DNA of 45,128 nt, from the NCBI GenBank assembly GCA_002421995.1, contig DISP01000113.1, positions 549-45,676 on the forward strand. The letters run 5' to 3'. The notes under the pieces are model-generated. The model saw only the letters and a list, made by a program, of their open reading frames with translations, was not told where the DNA came from and did not search any database. Origin of the DNA: Bacteroidales bacterium UBA6207 (GTDB lineage Bacteria > Bacteroidota > Bacteroidia > Bacteroidales > F082). A program made the translations under genes and the position numbers. Shown in pieces: positions 16,495-25,196 of the stretch (positions are counted from its first letter, which is position 1; each line of letters opens with the position of its first letter).

Positions 16495-17712
16495 ATGAAG
16501 CGTCTTCAACTGTTCCTTTTTATTCTAACAGCATTAAGTTATCAAGGCTGCAAACAAAACAAAACAACTTCAACACCAAACTATCTTGTCATTCTTTCCC
16601 TCGACGGCTTTCGGTGGGATTACCCAAGCCGAACCGCCACACCCAACCTCGACTGGATAGCAGAACATGGTGTAAAGGCCGAAAGATTGATTCCAAGTTT
16701 CCCGACTACTACCTTTGCCAACCATTACACGATAGCCACCGGCCTTTACCCTGATCATCATGGGATTTTGGTAAACAGGTTTTATGCTACCGACCTTCAG
16801 GCCGAGTTCAATGCACCAGGTGAAAGACACACGGTGGAAGAAGGCAGATTCTATGGTGGAGAACCAATTTGGGTGACTGCCGAAACACAAAACATGAAAT
16901 CAGCAACCTGTTTTTGGGTTGGTAGCGAAGCTGATGTCAAAGGCGTGAGACCAAGCCACTGGAAAAAATATGAACACGAAATGCCATACAGCCAGCGCAT
17001 TGACACAATCATGCACTGGCTTAGTCTTCCTGAACCATCCAGACCAAAACTAATTATGTGGTATTTTGACGAACCCGATGGAAGCGGGCACGATCTGGGA
17101 CCGGAAAACGACAGCCTTCTCCCACTGATCACACGCCTGGATAGTTTGGTTGGAGTTTTCATGACCAAAATGAAAACCCTGCCGTTTGCTGACAAAATAA
17201 ATTTCATTGTGGTTTCGGATCATGGTATGGCTCAATTGTCGCCAGAACGACAAATCATTCTGGATCAATATGTTGATACAAGTCTCATCGCCATTGCTGA
17301 TGGATGGAATCCAACGATGAACCTCAAGGCAAAAGAAGGCAAAAAGGAAGACTTGTTTTTACAGCTGCAAAAAATCCCTCATCTGAAGTCGTGGCGACAT
17401 GGTGAAGCCCCGGCACATCTGAACCACTCAACCCATATACGCACACACGATATCACCCTTTTGGCTGAGGACGGATGGAGTATATACTGGTCGTGGGCAA
17501 TATCTGACTCAAAAGGAACGCATGGTTATGATTTCAATAACACCGACGTAAATGCGATATTTTATGCATTTGGCCCCGATTTTAAACAAAATTACGTTCG
17601 GAAACCTTTCAGGAATATCCATATTTACCCGCTCATGGCACATCTGCTACAACTCAATCCCGCTGTCGTGGATGGTCAACTCGATTCGATAAGTGATATT
17701 TTAAAACCATAA
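16495..17712 (+). CDS. Ectonucleotide pyrophosphatase/phosphodiesterase-like lipoprotein (alkaline phosphatase superfamily)
   Basis: 405 residues from the ATG at 16495. Lipoprotein signal ending SYQGC (Cys19). The NPP pattern follows: metal Asp37 in LSLDGFRWDY, nucleophile Thr73 in FPTTTFANHYTIATGLYP, DHHGILVN, later DEPDGSGHDLGP, VSDHGMAQL and HGYDFNNTDVNAIFYAFGP, which supply the remaining metal ligands. The family cleaves nucleotide or phospholipid phosphodiesters outside the cytoplasm. It is followed 10 nt later by the PhoD-like gene. Confidence 0.9.
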   Translation: MKRLQLFLFILTALSYQGCKQNKTTSTPNYLVILSLDGFRWDYPSRTATPNLDWIAEHGVKAERLIPSFPTTTFANHYTIATGLYPDHHGILVNRFYATDLQAEFNAPGERHTVEEGRFYGGEPIWVTAETQNMKSATCFWVGSEADVKGVRPSHWKKYEHEMPYSQRIDTIMHWLSLPEPSRPKLIMWYFDEPDGSGHDLGPENDSLLPLITRLDSLVGVFMTKMKTLPFADKINFIVVSDHGMAQLSPERQIILDQYVDTSLIAIADGWNPTMNLKAKEGKKEDLFLQLQKIPHLKSWRHGEAPAHLNHSTHIRTHDITLLAEDGWSIYWSWAISDSKGTHGYDFNNTDVNAIFYAFGPDFKQNYVRKPFRNIHIYPLMAHLLQLNPAVVDGQLDSISDILKP

Positions 17713-17722
17713 ATTATTTACA

Positions 17723-19048
17723 ATGAAAACGTTAGCATTATCAATTTTCATTACCTTGTTTTCGTTTGTTCAGCTTTTTGGACAGCATCCGCTCTTGCAA
17801 TCAGGCCCCATGCCGGGTTATGCCGAGATGAGAGAGGTTGCACTGTGGCTTCAGACAAAAAAGAGTGCAGATGTTTTTATTAAGTACCACGTTAAGGATC
17901 AAACTGATACACCACGTTTTTCCAGTCACGTCCAAACTTCAAAAGAAAATGCATTTACAGCAGTGTTGATTGCTGATACATTAGTTCCGGGAAAACGATA
18001 CAGCTATCGGCTTTTTATTGATGGGATGGAAGCAATCTTTGCTTTTCCACTCGAATTTCAAACCCCACCCCTTTGGAGATGGCGCACAGAACCACCTGAA
18101 TTTACAATGCTCACAGGAAGTTGCGCTTATATCAACCAACCTGAACACGACCGTAGTGGAACACCCTATGGGGGCGATTACAGAATTTTTGAAAACATGG
18201 CCAGGCATCAGGCTGATTTCATGGTTTGGCTTGGTGATAATATTTATTTGCGTGAGCCGGACTGGAATTCAAAAACCGGCATTGATGCGCGTTATACCCA
18301 CACAAGGTCAATACCCGAAATGCAGGCATTTTTAGCCTCCACACATCATTACGCTATTTGGGATGATCATGATTTTGGACCCAATGACAGCGACAAAGGA
18401 TTTTTCAACAAAGACAAAACACTTGATGCGTTTAAATATTTTTGGGCCAATCCAGGCTATGGGACGTCAGGGATGGAAGGTGCCATCACAAGTTTCCAAT
18501 GGGGTGATGCTGATTTCTTCCTACTCGATAACCGCTGGTATCGCGATCCGGATTTGCTTCAGGGTGAGACAAAAACAATTCTTGGACAAAAACAATTGCA
18601 ATGGTTGCTCAATAACCTGGTGACAAGCAATGCCACCTTTAAGGTTGTTGCCATGGGCGGGCAGTTTCTGAGTACAGCCGGAATGTATGAGTCGTACACT
18701 GCAAACGGATTTGCCAATGAACGACAAGCGATCATTGATTTCATTTACCAACATCAGATAAAAAACGTGATCTTTCTGACAGGTGATGTCCATTTCACAG
18801 AGCTCTCCAAATTAAAAGAGGATGGTAAACCTGCAATATGGGATTTTACGTTCTCAACCATGTCGGCTGGACCAAACACAAGAGGCAATGAATGGAAAAA
18901 CCAGCTGAGGGTGCAGGGCACAGTTGTAACGAAACGAAACTTCGGAAAGATTGGATTCAGGGGAAAAACAGGAGCAAGAGAATTGGTTGTAGAGTGCTAC
19001 GATACCGACAACCAGCTTCAGTGGCAAAAAATCATTCAACAGGAATAA
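17723..19048 (+). CDS. PhoD-like alkaline phosphatase
   Basis: 441 residues with a signal peptide (about 1-20, ending LFGQ). An N-terminal beta-sandwich region (about 25-120) precedes the PhoD metallophosphatase domain: FTMLTGSCAY, MVWLGDNIYLREPDW, YAIWDDHDFGPNDSD, FFLLDNRWYRDP and FLTGDVHFTEL, giving the expected Asp, Asn and His metal ligands. PhoD enzymes remove phosphate from mono- or diesters in the envelope. It lies 10 nt after the NPP-like gene and 4 nt before a PAP2 phosphatase, so the three are probably one operon. Confidence 0.9.
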   Translation: MKTLALSIFITLFSFVQLFGQHPLLQSGPMPGYAEMREVALWLQTKKSADVFIKYHVKDQTDTPRFSSHVQTSKENAFTAVLIADTLVPGKRYSYRLFIDGMEAIFAFPLEFQTPPLWRWRTEPPEFTMLTGSCAYINQPEHDRSGTPYGGDYRIFENMARHQADFMVWLGDNIYLREPDWNSKTGIDARYTHTRSIPEMQAFLASTHHYAIWDDHDFGPNDSDKGFFNKDKTLDAFKYFWANPGYGTSGMEGAITSFQWGDADFFLLDNRWYRDPDLLQGETKTILGQKQLQWLLNNLVTSNATFKVVAMGGQFLSTAGMYESYTANGFANERQAIIDFIYQHQIKNVIFLTGDVHFTELSKLKEDGKPAIWDFTFSTMSAGPNTRGNEWKNQLRVQGTVVTKRNFGKIGFRGKTGARELVVECYDTDNQLQWQKIIQQE

Positions 19049-19052
19049 GCAG

Positions 19053-19652
19053 ATGAAGCATAAAAACTTTTTTTTCACATTTGTTCTATTCATCGGACTA
19101 CTACCCTTGCTATCGGTTGCTCAGAATGCTGATATAGAATTACTTAAAACAATCAACCAAAACCGAAACAGGGACTTTGATCCGTTTTTCAGGGCGGTTA
19201 CACATACTGCCGGTCCGGTAGCATTTATAACACCTCTCTTGCTCCTTGGTGTTGGACTGTTTCAAAAAAACAAGCGGCTGAAACAAAAAGCTTTATTTCT
19301 GGTGGCATCTGTCGCAACGGCGGTGATCATCACAACAACATTAAAATATGTGATCAATCGTCCAAGGCCTTTTGAAACATACAGTTTTATTGAGAAAGTT
19401 ACCTCAGGTGGCAGCCCCTCCTTTCCGTCAGGACACACAACAGATGCTTTTGTAATTGCGACTGCCTTGAGCATTGCGTTTCCACGATGGTATATTATGA
19501 TACCTTCGTTTATATGGGCCACAGCAATTGCCTATTCAAGGATGGGTTTGGGTGTACACTATCCTGTGGATGTGCTTGTTGGGATACTAATCGGCTCAGG
19601 ATCAGCGCTTATTTGGTATTTTACAAAATACCAGAACAAGATTACAGACTAG
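19053..19652 (+). CDS. PAP2-family membrane phosphatase
   Basis: 199 residues with an N-terminal signal or anchor (about 1-22) and about five membrane segments. All three PAP2 motifs are present: KYVINRPRP (KX6RP), PSGH, and SRMGLGVHYPVD (SRX5HX3D). Family members dephosphorylate phosphatidic acid, undecaprenyl diphosphate or similar lipid phosphates on the periplasmic side. It starts 4 nt after the PhoD-like gene. Context fits phosphate-ester scavenging, though undecaprenyl-diphosphate recycling is an alternative. The convergent sigma-factor gene ends 11 nt away. Confidence 0.88.
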   Translation: MKHKNFFFTFVLFIGLLPLLSVAQNADIELLKTINQNRNRDFDPFFRAVTHTAGPVAFITPLLLLGVGLFQKNKRLKQKALFLVASVATAVIITTTLKYVINRPRPFETYSFIEKVTSGGSPSFPSGHTTDAFVIATALSIAFPRWYIMIPSFIWATAIAYSRMGLGVHYPVDVLVGILIGSGSALIWYFTKYQNKITD

Positions 19653-19663
19653 AACGCGAACAA

Positions 19664-20251
19664 TCAGTAAGTTAAACTGACATTTTGTTCTTTCACCATT
19701 TTCCGCATATTGATGAGTGCATAACGCATTCTTCCAAGGGCGGTATTAATGCTAACATTTGTCATTTCGGCAATTTCCTTGAAACTCATCTCGGAGTATA
19801 GACGCAGATAAAGCACTTCTCTCTGTTCTGATGGCAGAAAATCAATCATTTTCCTGATATCTTCATGAATTTGATCGGTGATGATTTGCTCTTCTACATT
19901 TTTATCACTGAGACCGAGCAGGTCAGCTGTACGATAGTCATCAGGACCATTGTCAACAAGGGGTAAACGTTTTGATTTGCGGAAATGATCAATGATCAGG
20001 TTATGAGCAATCCGCATCACCCATTGAATGAATTTTCCTTCTTCCGAATAAGTTCCACCTTTGAGGGTACGAATCACCTTGATGAAAGTATCCTGGAAGA
20101 TGTCGTCAGCAAGTTGACGGTCTTTTACCAACATATGAATGTAAGCAAAGACACGCGACTGATGGCGGTTCAATAAAACTTCGAAACTGGATTGATTACC
20201 GTTCAGATAACTTTCAACCAGCTCTTTATCGCTAAGTTCGATAGCATTCAT
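19664..20251 (-). CDS. ECF-type RNA polymerase sigma-70 factor
   Basis: 195 residues. Region 2 is at about 10-90 (FEVLLNRHQSRVFAYIHMLV, LADDIFQDTFIKVIRTL, FIQWVMRIAHNLIIDHFRK), then a linker, and region 4 at about 130-185 (LPSEQREVLYLRLYSEMSFKEIA, followed by a helix-turn-helix with SINTALGRMRYALINMRK). No FecR-type anti-sigma gene lies next to it; the neighbour upstream is uvrA on the other strand. The length and the well-formed region 2.3-2.4 resemble housekeeping ECF factors of Bacteroidota rather than FecI-type regulators tied to a receptor. Its targets are unknown. Confidence 0.9.
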   Translation of the reverse strand: MNAIELSDKELVESYLNGNQSSFEVLLNRHQSRVFAYIHMLVKDRQLADDIFQDTFIKVIRTLKGGTYSEEGKFIQWVMRIAHNLIIDHFRKSKRLPLVDNGPDDYRTADLLGLSDKNVEEQIITDQIHEDIRKMIDFLPSEQREVLYLRLYSEMSFKEIAEMTNVSINTALGRMRYALINMRKMVKEQNVSLTY

Positions 20252-20439
20252 AGAGCTTCTCTGTTTAAATGTTAGAGACTAAAGGGTAAAAGTTATTTCG
20301 ATATCGGCTCTCCTATAGGGTTTTAAGTGTTGAACAAAAATATTTTGAACAATGTTTATGAACGCAAAATTATACACATTTCAAGAAAAAGCAAATTTAT
20401 TTGATAATTTCGCGAAAAAAAAATTGTTGGGGAGATTTC

Positions 20440-23247
20440 ATGAGCCAGGAAACTGTATTAAATGCCATTCATATCAGCGGTGCAAGGGTAAATAACCTTA
20501 AGAACCTTAGCCTCTCGCTTCCAAAAAATAAACTAGTTGTTATAACGGGTCTTTCAGGTTCGGGAAAGTCTTCCCTCGCTTTCGATACACTGTATGCCGA
20601 AGGCCAAAGACGCTACGTAGAAAGCCTGAGTTCATATGCACGTCAGTTTCTGGGCAGGATGAACAAGCCGGATGTTGACAACATATCAGGGCTATCACCC
20701 GCCATCGCTATCGAGCAAAAGGTAAGTTCGCGAAATCCACGGTCAACAGTTGGAACTTCAACCGAGATTTACGAATACATAAAGCTGCTGTTTGCTAGAA
20801 TTGGCAAAACTATTTCGCCGGTTTCAGGTAATCTTGTTAAAAAACACAGGGTAAAAGATGTGGTTGATGCTATTATCACACAGGCAGAAGGCTCCACCGT
20901 GTATATTTTGGCTCCGCTGCAAAATATTGCCGGCAGGAGCAGTCGCGAACACCTTACTGTGCTCATGCAACAAGGATTTGCCCGGATCATGCATGAGAAA
21001 AGCATGTTTCGTATTGATGAGCTGCTCGAACGGAAAGAGATTCCTACACTGGATCAATTCAGGATCGTTGTGGATCGTCTTCGCATTCAGCAAATTGATG
21101 ATGACTTTTTGGCAAGGGCGGCCGACTCTGTTCAGACAGCTTTTTATGAAGGCAAGGGTTATTGCATATTGTATTCTGAAGAAACTGAAAACAGTGGTGA
21201 AACAGTATTTTCTGACAAATTTGAAGCCGACGGAATCAACTTTGAAGAACCCTCGGTCAATATGTTCACCTTTAACAATCCATTCGGCGCCTGCAAAACC
21301 TGCGAAGGATTTGGCTCGGTCATTGGTATTGACGAGGACCTCGTGATCCCAAACAAAGCACTTTCGGTGTATGATGGTGCTGTGGCTTGCTGGAAAGGAG
21401 AGAAAATGGGCGAGTTCAGAGACCAGCTCGTAAAAAGCGCATCGAAATTTGATTTTCCAATCCATAAACCTTATTACGCGCTGAATACAGCCCAGAAAAA
21501 ACTCCTTTGGACAGGAAATCAATGGTTTGAGGGACTCGATGCTTTCTTTTTGCAGCTTGAAGAACAAAGCTATAAAATTCAATACCGCGTGATGCTTTCG
21601 CGCTATCGTGGCAAGACTATTTGCCCCGACTGCGAAGGAACACGACTGAGAAAAGATGCAGCCTACGTCAAAGTAGGTGGAAAAAGCATCAGCGATATTG
21701 TCCTTTTGCCACTCAATGAAGCCTATCAGTTTTTCACAAACCTGCAACTGAGTACCACAGACGAAGCCATTGCAAAACGTTTACTCACCGAGATCGTCAA
21801 CCGCATTGGTTTTCTGCTGGATGTTGGACTTGGTTACCTCACCCTGAACCGTTTATCAAACAGTTTATCGGGTGGAGAATCACAGCGGATCAACCTGGCC
21901 ACCTCGTTGGGATCGAGTCTTGTTGGCTCAATATATATCCTCGACGAGCCAAGCATCGGCTTGCACCCGAGAGACACCCACCGGCTGATAAAAATACTGA
22001 AGCGGTTGCGCGATATTGGCAACACAGTGGTAGTTGTGGAACATGACGAAGAAATCATGAAAGCGGCCGACCAGCTCATTGACATCGGACCATTGGCAGG
22101 AAGATTGGGTGGAGAGTTGATGTTTCAGGGGACGTACGAGGAAATCCTTGGTGATGAAAAAAGCCTGACAGGCAAGTATTTATCCGGTAAAGAAGCCGTG
22201 TTAAAACCAACAAAAAGACGAAATTGGCGCGATTATATTGAAATAATTGGAGCCATGGAAAACAACCTGCAGGCTGTGGATGTAAAAATACCGCTTGGCG
22301 TGCTGACTGCTGTGACCGGAGTGAGTGGATCAGGGAAATCATCACTTATCAGAGGCATCCTTTTTCCGGCACTTAAAAAAATTACCGGAGGATTTGCCGA
22401 GCGAACCGGAAAACACGGCGAGCTGAAAGGCGATTTGCACCGTATCGGAGCCACCGAAATGATTGACCAAAATCCAATCGGAAGATCGTCGCGTTCCAAT
22501 CCGGTGACTTACGTAAAAGCTTTTGATGAAATCCGGCAACTATATTCCGAATTGAAACTTGCCAAGACAAGAGGCTACAAACCAGGTTATTTTTCGTTCA
22601 ACGTTCCGGGTGGGCGCTGTGATGCATGCGAAGGTGAAGGCACTGTAAAAATAGAGATGCAGTTTATGGCTGATGTTTATCTGGAATGTGAGGTGTGCAA
22701 AGGAAAGCGTTTTAAAGAAGAAGTGCTTGACATAAAATATATGAATCAGAACATTGCTGATTTATTGGACATGACAATTGAAGATGCGATTGATTTTTTT
22801 GAAGCACATCAGAAACAATCCACCTTATCAAAAAAAATCATTCAAAAACTCACCCCATTGCGTGATGTTGGATTGGGTTATCTTAAAATGGGACAATCAT
22901 CAAACACCTTGAGTGGTGGTGAAGCTCAACGTATCAAGTTAGCTTTTTTCCTTACAAAAGGACAAACCGAAAAACCTACGCTTTTCATTTTTGACGAACC
23001 CACTACCGGATTGCATTTTCACGATATAAAAAAATTGCTCGATGCTTTTAACGCCCTGATCGAAAACGGCCACAGCATCGTTGTGATTGAGCACAATCCT
23101 GAAGTCATAAAATGCGCCGATTGGGTACTAGACCTGGGCCCGGAAGGAGGCGACAAAGGCGGAAAACTGATCTTTGAGGGAACACCTGAGGACTTGGTAA
23201 GCTGCGAAACCTCATACACTGCTGCTGCTTTGCACGGCAAAGTCTGA
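20440..23247 (+). CDS. uvrA: UvrABC excinuclease subunit A
   Basis: 935 residues, normal UvrA length. The ATG at 20440 is chosen because GGGGAG at 20429-20434 is a good Shine-Dalgarno signal, unusual in this window. Two ABC ATPase modules: GLSGSGKSS (about 37-45) with SGGESQRINLA and ILDEPSIGLHPRD in the first; GVSGSGKSS (near 633) with SGGEAQRIKLA and IFDEPTTGLHFHD in the second. Zinc modules are present (CKTCEGFG...CPDCEGTR, and CDACEGEG...CEVCKGKR). The insertion region that binds UvrB (about 120-250) is retained, so this looks like a UvrA1-type damage sensor rather than the shorter UvrA2. Confidence 0.97.
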   Translation: MSQETVLNAIHISGARVNNLKNLSLSLPKNKLVVITGLSGSGKSSLAFDTLYAEGQRRYVESLSSYARQFLGRMNKPDVDNISGLSPAIAIEQKVSSRNPRSTVGTSTEIYEYIKLLFARIGKTISPVSGNLVKKHRVKDVVDAIITQAEGSTVYILAPLQNIAGRSSREHLTVLMQQGFARIMHEKSMFRIDELLERKEIPTLDQFRIVVDRLRIQQIDDDFLARAADSVQTAFYEGKGYCILYSEETENSGETVFSDKFEADGINFEEPSVNMFTFNNPFGACKTCEGFGSVIGIDEDLVIPNKALSVYDGAVACWKGEKMGEFRDQLVKSASKFDFPIHKPYYALNTAQKKLLWTGNQWFEGLDAFFLQLEEQSYKIQYRVMLSRYRGKTICPDCEGTRLRKDAAYVKVGGKSISDIVLLPLNEAYQFFTNLQLSTTDEAIAKRLLTEIVNRIGFLLDVGLGYLTLNRLSNSLSGGESQRINLATSLGSSLVGSIYILDEPSIGLHPRDTHRLIKILKRLRDIGNTVVVVEHDEEIMKAADQLIDIGPLAGRLGGELMFQGTYEEILGDEKSLTGKYLSGKEAVLKPTKRRNWRDYIEIIGAMENNLQAVDVKIPLGVLTAVTGVSGSGKSSLIRGILFPALKKITGGFAERTGKHGELKGDLHRIGATEMIDQNPIGRSSRSNPVTYVKAFDEIRQLYSELKLAKTRGYKPGYFSFNVPGGRCDACEGEGTVKIEMQFMADVYLECEVCKGKRFKEEVLDIKYMNQNIADLLDMTIEDAIDFFEAHQKQSTLSKKIIQKLTPLRDVGLGYLKMGQSSNTLSGGEAQRIKLAFFLTKGQTEKPTLFIFDEPTTGLHFHDIKKLLDAFNALIENGHSIVVIEHNPEVIKCADWVLDLGPEGGDKGGKLIFEGTPEDLVSCETSYTAAALHGKV

Positions 23248-23262
23248 TTTCGCCGAAATCAT

Positions 23263-23270
23263 TATTTTTG
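23263..23270 (+). promoter_or_regulatory. -7 box of the His-rich lipoprotein gene
   Basis: TATTTTTG matches TAnnTTTG and lies about 80 nt before the ATG at 23351. A small hairpin (TTTCC...GGAAA, near 23290-23308) follows in the leader. No -33 TTG is seen. Confidence 0.4.
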
Positions 23271-23350
23271 CACAATCCACAGCTCACTGTTTCCTCTTCA
23301 GGGGAAAACATGGGGTTTAGATTTTTCAATTTAATAAACTAATAAATTTT

Positions 23351-24496
23351 ATGAAGTATCTTATCAGTCTTACTTACTTGATTTTCATGCTGATTTCCTG
23401 CGGCAATCCATCATCCCATCAACACGATCATGACCATGAACACGGACATGACCATGGACATTCGCATGGTGAAGCTGTAGTCAAAACCACTATTCGTTAC
23501 GAACAGGAGAAAAACTTCAGCAATGTAAAGCAACTGACATTTGGTGGCGATAATGCCGAAGCATATTTTAGTTTTAACAACGAAATGCTTGTTTTTCAAT
23601 CAAATAATCCTGCATGGTCATTGGAATGCGATCAAATATTCTATGCCCGTATAGCTGACGCGAAAATGGACACTGAGAAACCTCAAATGATCAGTACAGG
23701 GCTCGGACGCACCACTTGCTCATATTTTATGCCCGGCGATACTACCATCTTGTTTGCTTCGACCCATCTCGGAAATGGAAGTTGCCCGCATTTGCCGGCA
23801 CCAAGGGAAGATGGCAAATATGTTTGGCCAATCTATGATGACTACGATATTTTTGTTGCTGATCTGAAAGGCAATATCATCAAAACATTGGTTAGTGAAA
23901 AGGGTTATGATGCGGAAGCAACAGTTTCGCCCAAAGGAGATAAAATTGTATTTACTTCGGATCGCTCGGGCGATTTGGAACTCTATACCATGAATATTGA
24001 CGGAAGCGATGTGAAACAAATCACCTTTGAACTTGGTTATGATGGTGGCGCATTCTTCTCGCCTGATGGCAGCAAACTGGTTTTCAGATCGTCGAGACCA
24101 AAAACAGCAGAAGAGCAAAAAGAATATAAGGATTTGCTTGCGCAAGGCCTGGTAACGCCAACAAACATGGAAATCTATGTTTGCAATGTTGACGGCACTG
24201 ATTTGCGTCAAATCACAAAACTGGGAAAAGCCAATTGGGCACCGTATTTTCATCCTTCTGGCGAGAAACTAGTTTTTAGTTCGAACCATCATTCAAAAAG
24301 AGGGTATCAATTCAATATTTTCAGCATCAACCTTGATGGAACGGGTTTGAAACAAATCACCTTCGACGATACTTTTGATGCTTTCCCGATGTTTTCATTT
24401 GACGGAAAGAAACTAGTATTTTCGAGCAACAGGAACAACAATGGAACCCATGATACGAATATTTTCCTGGCCGATTGGACCGAAACCATTGATTAA
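23351..24496 (+). CDS. Beta-propeller (PD40/TolB-like) lipoprotein with a His-rich N-terminus
   Basis: 381 residues. Lipobox LISC (Cys17), then a remarkable stretch in which every second residue from 23 to 39 is His (nine His, with Asp, Glu, Gly, Gln and Ser between), then a propeller of TolB/PD40-type repeats (KQLTFGGDN-x-EAYFS, SPKGDKIVFTSDRSGDLELYTMN, FSPDGSKLVFRSSR, HPSGEKLVFSSN, FSFDGKKLVFSSNRN). The propeller is typical of periplasmic scaffold or sensor proteins. The histidine tract is likely to bind Zn, Ni, Cu or Co. The gene stands alone between uvrA and a strong hairpin. No peptidase domain follows the propeller, unlike DPP-IV-like proteins. Confidence 0.82.
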   Translation: MKYLISLTYLIFMLISCGNPSSHQHDHDHEHGHDHGHSHGEAVVKTTIRYEQEKNFSNVKQLTFGGDNAEAYFSFNNEMLVFQSNNPAWSLECDQIFYARIADAKMDTEKPQMISTGLGRTTCSYFMPGDTTILFASTHLGNGSCPHLPAPREDGKYVWPIYDDYDIFVADLKGNIIKTLVSEKGYDAEATVSPKGDKIVFTSDRSGDLELYTMNIDGSDVKQITFELGYDGGAFFSPDGSKLVFRSSRPKTAEEQKEYKDLLAQGLVTPTNMEIYVCNVDGTDLRQITKLGKANWAPYFHPSGEKLVFSSNHHSKRGYQFNIFSINLDGTGLKQITFDDTFDAFPMFSFDGKKLVFSSNRNNNGTHDTNIFLADWTETID

Positions 24497-24529
24497 CATA
24501 CTCGGTTAAAAGCCGGAAACTTAACAAAC

Positions 24530-24558
24530 AACCCCCGGCAATTGTGATGCCGGGGGTT
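24530..24558 (+). terminator. Hairpin after the His-rich lipoprotein gene
   Basis: A perfect 11-bp stem: AACCCCCGGCA (24530-24540) with TGCCGGGGGTT (24548-24558), loop ATTGTGA. It is very stable but lacks a proper T tract. It ends 16 nt before the next start codon, so it may also affect translation of that gene. Confidence 0.75.
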
Positions 24559-24574
24559 ATATATAAGAAGATTT

Positions 24575-25072
24575 ATGAACAAGAAACATCAGGAAGTCTT
24601 CACCGTGCTCGAAAGGTTAGAGATCCCTTACGGGATAATTCACCATCCGCCAGCACCAACAATAGATGTGGCTGTTCAATATTGGAGTGCATTGGAAGCG
24701 GTGCACTGCAAAAACCTTTTTTTCAGAAACCACAAAGGAAACCGGCACTACCTTGTGATTTTTGATTGCATGAAACAACTCAACATCCATGATTTGGAAC
24801 AGCGACTCAAGCAAGGCAAACTCAGTTTTGCATCACCGGAACGTATGGACCGTTATCTGGGTTTAAGCCCCGGAAGTGTATCTCCATTTGGTCTGATCAA
24901 TGATAAACTTCATGAGGTGTATGTTTTCATTGATCACAACTTATTAAATGCCAAAAAGTTGAGCTTTCATCCAAACGAAAACACAGCAAGTGTAAGTATC
25001 AGTCTTTCTGACTTTCAGAAGTTTCTCAAAGCAATGGGAAACGGATTTGAATTCACAGTGTTATATGATTGA
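24575..25072 (+). CDS. proX: ProX-type prolyl-tRNA editing protein (YbaK/EbsC fold)
   Basis: 165 residues, a single YbaK-like domain. Family features: IPYGIIHHPPAPTIDVA, the CKNLFFRNHKG segment with the conserved Lys, LSFASPERMDRYLGLSPGSVSPFGLIND, and a HEVYVFID strand. In ProX/PrdX proteins this domain hydrolyses Ala-tRNA(Pro) in trans. The protein lacks any synthetase domain, so it is a free-standing editor. A stable hairpin ends 16 nt upstream of its start. Confidence 0.87.
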   Translation: MNKKHQEVFTVLERLEIPYGIIHHPPAPTIDVAVQYWSALEAVHCKNLFFRNHKGNRHYLVIFDCMKQLNIHDLEQRLKQGKLSFASPERMDRYLGLSPGSVSPFGLINDKLHEVYVFIDHNLLNAKKLSFHPNENTASVSISLSDFQKFLKAMGNGFEFTVLYD

Positions 25073-25102
25073 AAACAGCTGTGAATAAAGCCGACAGCAA
25101 GG

Positions 25103-25130
25103 TTTGAACGTGCAAAATTTATTACCTTTG
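25103..25130 (+). promoter_or_regulatory. Promoter of the arginine deiminase-cyclase operon
   Basis: TTTG (25103-25106), then 16 nt, then TACCTTTG (25123-25130), an exact TAnnTTTG match. Spacing is short for the class. The leader to the ATG at 25197 would be about 60 nt. Confidence 0.5.
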
Positions 25131-25196
25131 CTTTGATTATCACAATTTTATATTGTTAATGCACAAGCTTTTAACCCGAAAATCCAAATCTTCATC

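Noticed and set aside
19664..20251. FecI-type sigma factor controlling one of the receptors
   Set aside because: No FecR-like anti-sigma gene is adjacent and the receptors lack an evident N-terminal signalling domain next to it; it is called only as an ECF sigma factor.
20824..21747. Long minus-strand open frame (307 codons) opposite uvrA
   Set aside because: It is a shadow of a strongly conserved uvrA coding region, with no domain features of its own.
23720..24253. Minus-strand open frame opposite the His-rich lipoprotein gene
   Set aside because: It is antisense to a clear propeller-coding frame and shows no recognisable motif.
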